Origin: Caldilineaceae bacterium
GTDB taxonomy: Bacteria; Chloroflexota; Anaerolineae; Caldilineales; Caldilineaceae
Direction of reading: 5' to 3'
Assembly (NCBI GenBank): GCA_022821545.1
Contig: JAJEDJ010000029.1
Coordinates: 1 to 55,755 of the forward strand
Length of the DNA stretch: 55,755 nucleotides
Shown: positions 49,767 through 55,755 of the stretch, piece by piece
Layout of the letters: each line of letters starts with the position of its first letter
How positions within the stretch are numbered: position 1 is the stretch's first letter
Notes under the pieces: generated by a model
What the model saw: only the letters and a program-made list of their open reading frames with translations
Databases searched by the model: none
What the model was told of the DNA's origin: nothing
Program-made: the position numbers and the translations under genes

Positions 49767-50861
49767 ATGAGCGACGACAAGCGTTACACAGTGGCAATCG
49801 TCGGCTGCGGCAGGGTGGCCGCCCTGCACGCGGAAGCGTACACCCATCTTCCCGCTACACAGCTGGTGGCCGCCGCTGACATAGACGCCCACAAGATGGA
49901 CCTCTTCTGCGAACGCTGGTCGATCCCGCAGCGCTACCGCAGCTACGAGGAGATGCTGGCGCAGGCCAACGTAGATATCGTCAGCGTCTGTACAATGGAC
50001 AACCTGAAGGGGCCGGTGACGATTGCTGCAGCCGGGGCAGGCGCGCGCGGCATCCTCTGCGAGAAGCCGATGGCCTTCCACCTCGACGAGGCAGACCGGA
50101 TGATCGCGGCCTGCGACCGCGCCGGCGCCAAACTGATCGTCAACCATTCGATGCGCTTTGAGGCGAACTACACTGATGTGAAGAAAATGATCGAGCAGGG
50201 CGGCATCGGCAATCTGCGCACGATCCGGGGCCACCTGCTCACCTCCGATCAGCGCGATCCCGCCAGCTGGCATTCACATTACGAGACCGCGGGCGGCGGC
50301 AATATGATGCACGACGTCACGCATCTCTTCGATCTGATCCGCTTCTACGCCGGTGAGCCCGAGTGGGTTTTCGCCACAGTGGAGCGGGGCAACAAGACGC
50401 TCACAATCGAGGACCTCGGCGCCGGCCTTTTCCGCATGGACAGCGGTTGCCTCTTCTTCTTTGAATCGGGCGGACGGCGGCGCTACGGTACCTTCGAAAT
50501 TCTGATCGAAGGGGATGAAGGCCGGCTGGCGATCCAGCACGGCGCCGGCAACAGCCTGGAGCGCTCCGGCGGCAACGGCTGGGAACCCTATCTGCACCGC
50601 TGGCGCATGCAGACCGAGCCCGTCGCATGGGAGCCGCTGGCGACGCAGCGGCAACACGCCTGGATCAACGCGGTCAGCGACCTGGTCGACTGCATCGACC
50701 AGGACCGCGAAAGCGTCTCAAGCGGGAGACAGGGCCGCGCCGCCCTGGAGATGATCATGGCCGTCTACGAATCGCAGCGGCGCGGGCTGGCGCGCGTCGA
50801 CTTCCCCCTGGAGATCCGGGACAATCCGTTCGGAGATATGCTAGAAAGAGGCCGGATATAA
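49767..50861 (+). CDS. Gfo/Idh/MocA-family oxidoreductase, copy 2
   Basis: A 364-residue paralogue of the gene at 48585 with the same length and motifs: 'VAIVGCGRVAALHAEAY', 'ARGILCEKPMAFHL' and 'GAGLFRMDSGCLFFFESGGR'. The last 60 residues are virtually identical to copy 1. Differences concentrate in the middle: 'NHSMRFEANYTDVKKMIEQG' against 'DHSMRFEKNFIAVKAMIERG', and 'GNMMHDVTHLFDL' against 'GELMHNGTHLTDL', near the presumed active site, so substrate specificity may differ. It ends the operon, followed by tRNA genes on the other strand. Confidence 0.93.
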   Translation: MSDDKRYTVAIVGCGRVAALHAEAYTHLPATQLVAAADIDAHKMDLFCERWSIPQRYRSYEEMLAQANVDIVSVCTMDNLKGPVTIAAAGAGARGILCEKPMAFHLDEADRMIAACDRAGAKLIVNHSMRFEANYTDVKKMIEQGGIGNLRTIRGHLLTSDQRDPASWHSHYETAGGGNMMHDVTHLFDLIRFYAGEPEWVFATVERGNKTLTIEDLGAGLFRMDSGCLFFFESGGRRRYGTFEILIEGDEGRLAIQHGAGNSLERSGGNGWEPYLHRWRMQTEPVAWEPLATQRQHAWINAVSDLVDCIDQDRESVSSGRQGRAALEMIMAVYESQRRGLARVDFPLEIRDNPFGDMLERGRI

Positions 50862-50904
50862 GGAGAGGCCGACTAAAGTGCCGATTATAGTGTAATACGG
50901 GAAG

Positions 50905-50978
<74 letters not shown>

Positions 50979-51034
50979 GGGCCGGAACAACCTGCAGTTC
51001 ATGTGAACTGTACAACCCAAAAGTCAAAAATGAA

Positions 51035-51059
51035 CCGCCGACCGATTTCGGTTCGGCGG
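51035..51059 (-). terminator. Terminator/processing hairpin between the two CAT tRNAs
   Basis: On the - strand CCGCCGA pairs with TCGGCGG, with an inner ACCG/CGGT pairing, followed by TTCATTTTTGACTTTT. It fits a rho-independent terminator for the initiator tRNA, which lies upstream on that strand. Confidence 0.6.
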
Positions 51060-51075
51060 CTTTATGAAACTGAGG

Positions 51076-51147
51076 TAGCGGGGGCAGGATTCGAACCTGC
51101 GACCTTCGGGTTATGAGCCCGACGAGCTGCCACTGCTCCACCCCGCA
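51076..51147 (-). tRNA. Initiator tRNA-fMet (anticodon CAT)
   Basis: The anticodon stem TCGGG/CCCGA carries the three G-C pairs diagnostic of initiators, with loop CTCATAA. The first acceptor pair is a mismatch (T1/T72), also an initiator trait, though C1/A72 is the usual form. The D loop is short (AGTGGCA), giving 72 nt. T arm GCAGG-TTCGAAT-CCTGC, discriminator A. CCA is not encoded. Confidence 0.9.
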
Positions 51148-51266
51148 TCAGTAAAAGACAGTTTACCACACCAACCGCCCGGCGTCAAATTTCAGCCTTT
51201 CGCGGTTCGACATAGTTTCGATATAGCTTCGTCAAAGTGCCCCGTCCGATCAGGGGCGTGCCTCAC

Positions 51267-51707
51267 CTACTCCTGGAACTGTCGGATCAGCGACTGCCAC
51301 CAACTCCAATCCAGGGGCTGGAAGGAACTTTCCTCTACGACCGGGGTCGGTGCCGCAGGCGGGCTCCCCACCCGCGCGGCCGGCTGGTCCAACAGAATGT
51401 AGACCTCGTCTCCCTCCTGAATGTAACCCAATTCGCCGCGCGCCATCTGCACCACATACTCGTCGCTTGTCGCGTAGCGCAACTGTGCCTCCAAGTCCAG
51501 CGAGCTCTGTTGTCCGAGCGCAATGTTCCGCCGCATTTCCGCGACCTGCGCCTGCACGACGCTCAACTCGCGCAGCTGCTCTACATGCTGGAACACAAAA
51601 TACAACCCAACGACAACCGCAAGCAACAGCAGGGCCGGATAGGCCGCGTGCCGCTGCCGCCGTACATCTTGCGGATTTGGATTGAGCGGGACTCGGACAA
51701 GACCCAT
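51267..51707 (-). CDS. FtsB/DivIC-like septum formation initiator protein
   Basis: A 146-residue bitopic membrane protein: a short cytoplasmic start, one helix (PALLLLAVVVGLYFVFQHV), then a coiled coil ('LRELSVVQAQVAEMRRNIAL') and the conserved 'YVVQMARGELGYIQEGDEVY' ending that identifies the FtsB/DivIC family, followed by a Pro-rich tail. These proteins link early and late divisome parts. The start is uncertain: ATG 51707 precedes the membrane segment by about 22 residues; a GTG at 51791 would add 28. It lies between two tRNA genes on the same strand. Confidence 0.85.
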   Translation of the reverse strand: MGLVRVPLNPNPQDVRRQRHAAYPALLLLAVVVGLYFVFQHVEQLRELSVVQAQVAEMRRNIALGQQSSLDLEAQLRYATSDEYVVQMARGELGYIQEGDEVYILLDQPAARVGSPPAAPTPVVEESSFQPLDWSWWQSLIRQFQE

Positions 51708-51841
51708 CGGGTTTTCTCGGCCGACGGCGTCGCGTAAAGGTTGACTGCGCCCCTGCCGACATGGGACGCGGTCCGAGGGAGCCCTGAACACGACGGGATA
51801 AGAACAAAAGGAACCCGGATGGATAATCTGGGTCCCTTGAA

Positions 51842-51925
51842 TGCCGCAGGAGGGATTTGAACCCCCACGAGCTAATGCCCACTACGCCCTGAACGTAGCG
51901 CGTCTTCCTATTCCGCCACTGCGGC
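51842..51925 (-). tRNA. tRNA-Leu (anticodon CAG)
   Basis: A class II tRNA on the - strand, 84 nt. Acceptor GCCGCAG/CTGCGGC, anticodon stem CTACG/CGTAG with loop TTCAGGG (anticodon CAG), a long variable arm (TGGGCATTAGCTCGT) and T arm GGGGG-TTCAAAT-CCCTC with one G-T pair. Discriminator A; CCA is not encoded. Confidence 0.93.
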
Positions 51926-52065
51926 TCGGCACAGTTCCTTATATCATGCAGGACTATTCCCTGTCAAATCGTCTCCCGGTCAAGCACTGTCTGCGTCACT
52001 GTTTCATCGCCTTTGCGACAGTAAGAGTTGGCCGAACATAGGTGATCAGTTGACGAAAGAAGGGC

Positions 52066-53847
52066 CTAATTCCCGCTTAACTGTTGATTCGCGGGGACGC
52101 GGCGCGTGAGGATATACCAATCGGGGAATGTAGCGAATCGGTCGGCCGGCGTGTTCAACGGCCCTATCTGAACTGCCTTGACGCGCTCGCTCACGCCGTA
52201 GGTATACACAGGGTAGTAGAGAGGTATGGCCGGTACGTCCTCGGCAAAGATGTGCTGAAATACTGCATAAAGCGACTTGCGTTTCTCCGGGTCCACCGTC
52301 TTTCTGGCCTCAATCATCAGCTCGTCCGCGTCCGGATTGGACCATCCACCGAAGTTCTGACCTGTTTCGACCTGGCTGCTGTGGTAGAGGGGGAACGGAT
52401 CGGGATCGCCGGTGATATCCCAGCTGAGGAGCGCGGCCTCAAAGCGCCGCGACGTCAGAAAATTGGTCACGAAGCCGGCGAAGCTCACGCTCTCCACCAC
52501 GACCTTGACGCCCACAGCCTGCCAGTCCGCCGCGATCTGTTCGATCAGCGCAATGCGGGTTGGGCCGTCGTTTGTAAGCAGAATGAGCTGCATCGGCAGC
52601 CCGTCTTTGTCGCGCACGCCGTCCCCGTCGCTGTCCACCCAGCCGCTCTCGTTCAGAAGCCGCTGCGCTTCATCCGGTCTATATTCGTAGGTGGGCGTAT
52701 CCGGCGCGTGCCCCCAGTTATTCGAGGGAATGGGAGATGAGGCGAGCACACCGTGCCCGCCGACCACATCATCGAGAAGCCGCTCGCGGTCAAGGGCGTG
52801 ATAGAGCGCACGCCGCACGGTTGCATCCTGCAAAAAGGGGACGTCCGGGTTCTGCAGGTTGAAGATTACTCCCACATAGGTTGATAGCGGCGCCGAGAAG
52901 AGCTGCAGGTCCGTACGGGCCTTTGCCAGTGGAATGTCCGACTGCATTACCTGGCTCACGCCGTCCAGCTCGCCTTCCGTGTAGGCTGCGTAAATCGCAG
53001 GAAAGTCAGGATAGAAATGGAACTCGAGCGCTGAAACCATGGGAATGTCTTCATTGGAAAAGGGACTGCGTTCCAGGCGTATGAACTGCGCCGATGTCAA
53101 CGTTGCCTGCATCGGGCCGTTGCCAACCGGGCGTGCATTGAGGGGGCTGGTCAGCAGTTCAGCCGGGGGCACGTCCTCCCAGATATGTTTTGGCAGCAGT
53201 CCCACCGTTGTAAAGTCGAGGAACGGTGCAAAGGGCTCATCCAGAAGTAGGCGCACTGTGTTCTCGTCGACTGGCTCCACCGTGACTGAGCGCCACAACT
53301 CCGCCAGGTCGGGCAGGATCGGCGAATCCGGGTTTTGCATCATCTCGATCGTGAACAGCACGTCGTCGATGGTTACCGGTTTGCCGTCGTGCCAGAACTG
53401 GTTCTCTCGCAGGGTAAAGGTATAGACAAGCCCATCCGGGGCCGTCCAGCGCTCGGCCAGGTCTGGCGCCACCCGCCCCTGTTGATCGAGGCGGGTCAGG
53501 CCGCGAAAGAGCAGGCTGCACAGATCGCGATCGATTTCGTGCGTGTGGCACAACAGCGGATTGATGTATTGGGGGTTGCCGGCAACGCCTTCACGAAAGA
53601 CGCCCCCCCGCTCCGGGACCAGAACTGTGGAGACGTTGTATGCGGTGACGCCCATCAGAAGCGTCAGAAGAATGATGCCCACGACGGCCAGCATCATCTG
53701 CCAGCGGATATACCGGCCCAGGGGCGCGGGCGTCGCCGACGGTGCAACCGGTCCCGTCAGATGGCCCGATGGTGGGGTCGTATGCAAACGAGGCGCCTGG
53801 GGCGTTCCCCGATCCCCCGACCTCCCGAGTGGCTGTTGTTCCGACAT
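52066..53847 (-). CDS. Oligopeptide/nickel-type ABC substrate-binding protein (SBP_bac_5)
   Basis: A 593-residue family 5 solute-binding protein. Instead of an N-terminal signal peptide it has about 45 polar, Pro-rich residues and then a hydrophobic segment (residues about 50-70, MMLAVVGIILLTLLMGVTAY), so it is probably an uncleaved membrane-anchored form. Family motifs follow: 'YINPLLCHTHEIDRDLCSLL', 'LAERWTAPDGLVYTFTLREN', 'FWHDGKPVTIDDVLFT', 'DATVRRALYHALDRERLL' and 'GQNFGGWSNPDADELMIEAR'. No permease or ATPase genes are nearby, so it may serve a transporter encoded elsewhere or have a different role. It lies directly after secG on the same strand. Confidence 0.9.
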   Translation of the reverse strand: MSEQQPLGRSGDRGTPQAPRLHTTPPSGHLTGPVAPSATPAPLGRYIRWQMMLAVVGIILLTLLMGVTAYNVSTVLVPERGGVFREGVAGNPQYINPLLCHTHEIDRDLCSLLFRGLTRLDQQGRVAPDLAERWTAPDGLVYTFTLRENQFWHDGKPVTIDDVLFTIEMMQNPDSPILPDLAELWRSVTVEPVDENTVRLLLDEPFAPFLDFTTVGLLPKHIWEDVPPAELLTSPLNARPVGNGPMQATLTSAQFIRLERSPFSNEDIPMVSALEFHFYPDFPAIYAAYTEGELDGVSQVMQSDIPLAKARTDLQLFSAPLSTYVGVIFNLQNPDVPFLQDATVRRALYHALDRERLLDDVVGGHGVLASSPIPSNNWGHAPDTPTYEYRPDEAQRLLNESGWVDSDGDGVRDKDGLPMQLILLTNDGPTRIALIEQIAADWQAVGVKVVVESVSFAGFVTNFLTSRRFEAALLSWDITGDPDPFPLYHSSQVETGQNFGGWSNPDADELMIEARKTVDPEKRKSLYAVFQHIFAEDVPAIPLYYPVYTYGVSERVKAVQIGPLNTPADRFATFPDWYILTRRVPANQQLSGN

Positions 53848-53889
53848 GGGAAAAACGGCAGTGACCGCTGAGCAGCGGCCGCTGCTTTT

Positions 53890-54108
53890 CTAGCGAAGGG
53901 CGACTGTCACGAGGCTGAGCAGGAGAAACAGAGACGCCAAAGAAAGCGTCAGATTGAACATCGTCTTCTCCACGCCGCGCCGGGTGCGCTGGATGCCGGC
54001 ATCGCCCCCAAAGGCTGTCCCCAGGCCGCTACCCTGACCTTGCAACAGGACGATCCCGATCAATGTGAGGGCAATGATAACCGTTGCGATCATAAAGAAA
54101 ACATCCAT
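53890..54108 (-). CDS. secG: SecG subunit of the Sec translocase
   Basis: A 72-residue protein with two membrane helices (IATVIIALTLIGIVLLQ and LTLSLASLFLLLSLVTVAL) joined by a loop 'QGSGLGTAFGGDAGIQRTRR', the hallmark of SecG ('GxGxxxxFGG'). It completes the SecYEG channel and assists preprotein movement. It is 42 bp upstream of the anchored binding protein on the same strand; the two are likely co-transcribed. Confidence 0.93.
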   Translation of the reverse strand: MDVFFMIATVIIALTLIGIVLLQGQGSGLGTAFGGDAGIQRTRRGVEKTMFNLTLSLASLFLLLSLVTVALR

Positions 54109-54306
54109 CGGTCACCTCGGAAGTTGGACGTATTGCGCTGCCCGCGCACAGAAAAACTGCCCAAACACTGTGCTTGACTGACGCTGAGTTTGACTGACGC
54201 CGTGTTTGACTATCTGCCAATCGGCCTGAACAACCGTGGTCAGCGACAATCTGACGCGTGCTGGGCAACCACACAGGAAGATTCAGATACAATGTGCTGA
54301 CAGAAA

Positions 54307-54331
54307 CGAGAAGGCCGACTCGGCCTTCTCG
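54307..54331 (-). terminator. Terminator hairpin after tatA
   Basis: CGAGAAGGCC (54307-54316) and GGCCTTCTCG (54322-54331) form a 10-bp stem with a 5-nt loop. On the - strand it is followed by TTTCTG. It lies 65 bp past the tatA stop. Confidence 0.65.
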
Positions 54332-54396
54332 TCGATTGCCAGTCTGTCCGTTCCTACGAGTCCAAGCCCTGCCGTAAGCGGCAACTGAAGCGGACG

Positions 54397-54666
54397 TTAG
54401 ACCTTCTCAGGTGGATTCGCTTCAGAACTCACCGCAGGCTCAGCGCTCTCCGCGGCGGGGCCGGCGTCCGTCGTCTCTGAATCTTCCTCTTCACCCTCGT
54501 CCTTGGCTGCCTTGCGGAACTCGCGGATACCGCGGCCCAGCCCACCGAAAACTTCCGGCAGCCGCCCGACGCCAAAGAAAATAATGACAATGACCAGGAT
54601 CAAAATCAACTCGGTTGGACCCAAGGTCGGACCCAGCAGAAAGAACGGCGGTGTAATTCCTATCAT
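54397..54666 (-). CDS. tatA: Twin-arginine translocase subunit TatA/TatE
   Basis: An 89-residue TatA-family protein: one N-terminal helix ([20 protein letters not shown], including the conserved F-G hinge), the amphipathic helix '[20 protein letters not shown]', and an acidic disordered tail. TatA forms the pore through which folded proteins pass. Three of the four sugar-binding proteins in this window carry Tat leaders, so this subunit bears directly on their export. No tatC is present nearby. Confidence 0.95.
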   Translation of the reverse strand: MIGITPPFFLLGPTLGPTELILILVIVIIFFGVGRLPEVFGGLGRGIREFRKAAKDEGEEEDSETTDAGPAAESAEPAVSSEANPPEKV

Positions 54667-54748
54667 TTGCTAAGCTCCTTAGCTCACAGTACGCGGAGCG
54701 CATTGGCAATCTAAATCGTACATCCTCGGTCGCCGCATTATACCATGA

Positions 54749-55012
54749 TTGCCTTTATCGACAAATACCGATACGGAATGGGAGTACAACCCCGCGACGG
54801 GCGAGATAACGCCGTCAGTGACGTTTCACCTTCGTACCATCAAAGACCTTCAAGCCGTCATCGCCCACGAGCTCCTTCACCTGCGCGTCCCCAACCACGG
54901 AAAGCTATTCAAAGCGCTCTTGGCAGTCCACGTCCCTGACTGGCGAAAGTACAATCTGCAAAGAGGCGCTGTCGGCTGTGGGTCGAGGCGTGTTCCTGCC
55001 GAAACCAGATAA
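54749..55012 (+). pseudogene. Remnant of a YgjP-like (DUF45) zinc metallopeptidase
   Basis: An 87-codon frame without a good start contains '[20 protein letters not shown]' and '[12 protein letters not shown]', the zinc-site region (HELxH) of YgjP-like peptidases. The N-terminal domain of the family is reduced to a few residues, and the frame begins at a TTG without ribosome site. After '[12 protein letters not shown]' the sequence no longer fits. It may be a short stand-alone DUF45 gene, but a 5'-deleted remnant fits better. Confidence 0.55.
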
Positions 55013-55377
55013 CCACACAAACCTCAGCCGCCTTTAGCTGTTTTGTCATGGTGCAGAAGATTGAGGGCCATGCGGCTCCCCTCACTCCTCGCCGTCCCTC
55101 TCTCACTCCTCTCTCCTCTTCCCTCTCTCCTCGCTGTTCTTGCGCTCGCGGAACATCTGTGTTACTCTTTTCCTGATTCCGATACTGATGCAGCGGCCTG
55201 CGCCCAAACGCACGCCCCTGCAGTCCACGAGGCCCAATCTCGTGATAGTTTCGTTATATCACTGGACTGGGCCTTTCCGCGTCCTGTACTACCGAAGTGG
55301 CGGCCCGGCCCCAACCACCATCTGACCGGCCGGCCGCACTTCCGCTGGCCGACACATGCCAAGGAGTAATGTCCAAA
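55013..55377. other. 365-bp spacer with polypyrimidine tract and imperfect hairpin
   Basis: About 55075-55135 is a nearly pure C/T tract on the + strand, able to form triplex-type structures. At 55231-55273 GGCCCA pairs with TGGGCC and, inside, GTGATA with TATCAC, followed by TTTCC; this may be a terminator or an attenuator for the next gene. No gene is seen. Confidence 0.5.
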
Positions 55378-55755
55378 ATGCGCTGCACAGGAATCAGAAA
55401 AGACGGCCAGCCCTGCCAGGCCAACGGCCTCGAACAGTACGGCGGCCTCTGCCTCGCGCACGGCGCCCCGCCCGAACAGGCCCGCGAATGGCGTTCCCGC
55501 GGCGGCAAAAACTCCGCCACCGCCGTCCGCCGCGACAACCGTATGCCCGAACAGCTCAAACATGCCCTCGACATCGTGCAGGACAGCATGGACCAGTTGG
55601 CCCAACAGGAGCCCACGCCCGCCATCTGCAACGCCATCAGCCGCAGCGCCCAAACCCTGATCAACATCCGCCGCCGCGCCGACGAGGAAATGGAGCTCAT
55701 CCGCGCCGAAGAAATTCAGGCCGCCGCCGCCGACATCGCCGGCGCGCACCCCGAC
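55378..55755 (+). CDS. 5' part of a Cys-rich phage-type protein (runs off the window)
   Basis: An open frame of 126 codons without stop reaches the window end. It starts 'MRCTGIRKDGQPCQANGLEQ' and continues 'YGGLCLAHGAPPEQAREW', giving a C-C-C-H pattern seen in small proteins of phages and mobile elements. The following helical part ('ALDIVQDSMDQLAQQEP' to 'TLINIRRRADEEMELIRAEE') recalls small terminase-like or HTH-adjacent proteins, without a firm match. ATG 55378 has AAGGAG 11 nt upstream; an in-frame ATG at 55369 is too close to that site. Expressed as a phage relic or a domesticated gene, this remains open. Confidence 0.6.
   Translation, partial: MRCTGIRKDGQPCQANGLEQYGGLCLAHGAPPEQAREWRSRGGKNSATAVRRDNRMPEQLKHALDIVQDSMDQLAQQEPTPAICNAISRSAQTLINIRRRADEEMELIRAEEIQAAAADIAGAHPD

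Noticed and set aside
55140..55325. Short + strand frames before the last gene
   Set aside because: No ribosome sites and low-complexity content; they overlap the hairpin region.

Overview
The window looks like chromosomal DNA of a GC-rich (roughly 60-65% GC by eye) bacterium, most likely a Chloroflexota member of the Caldilinea/Anaerolinea kind. This is inference from gene style: many 'SRRxF' twin-arginine lipoprotein sugar-binding proteins, MalF/MalG-type permeases without ATPases, short tandem repeats between genes, a translin-family protein, and SecG/TatA. guaA, an initiator tRNA, secG and tatA argue for chromosome rather than plasmid. No rRNA, CRISPR array, insertion sequence or recognisable transcription-factor gene was found.

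Layout. 1-207 is the tail of an unknown gene and 208-742 is a C-rich spacer. 743-6774 is a + strand run: DUF362 protein, TIM-barrel amidohydrolase, membrane-anchored propeller protein, creatininase-family amidase, GNAT. 6806-9814 is a - strand run: flavin split-barrel protein, MNT nucleotidyltransferase, amidohydrolase/deacetylase, SDR. 10112-15963 (+) carries hicAB, guaA, a TPR protein, a class-A beta-lactamase-like serine hydrolase and a translin-family protein. A strongly structured spacer (15977-16095) precedes a second creatininase-family gene, which converges on an M20 peptidase.

18510-26268 (-) is a seven-gene transcription unit: Tat-lipoprotein binding protein, two permeases, DegT-type aminotransferase, NodB-type deacetylase, nitrilase-family amidase and class V aminotransferase. 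It reads as import and stepwise de-amidation/transamination of a nitrogen-containing, possibly sugar-like, compound.

26300-33900 is an island of visibly lower GC: a darT-darG toxin-antitoxin pair, a tandem-GNAT gene broken at a G8 run, and a 1277-residue SIR2-domain protein of the phage-defence type. This is the most interesting part of the window.

33905-50861 is mostly sugar metabolism: an Lpl-type importer (permease, permease, binding protein) with an FAD oxidoreductase; a divergent epimerase-DHDPS-like pair; then two more importers, the second ending in tandemly duplicated Gfo/Idh/MocA dehydrogenases. All four importers lack an ATPase, so they probably share an MsmX-type one encoded elsewhere, and all four binding-protein genes are followed by a stem-loop.

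50905-54666 (-) is a housekeeping block: tRNA-Met, tRNA-fMet, an FtsB/DivIC-like protein, tRNA-Leu, an oligopeptide-type binding protein, secG and tatA. The window closes with a remnant of a YgjP-like metallopeptidase and the 5' part of a Cys-rich phage-like gene. That last frame would read on into the first frame of the window if the ends were joined.
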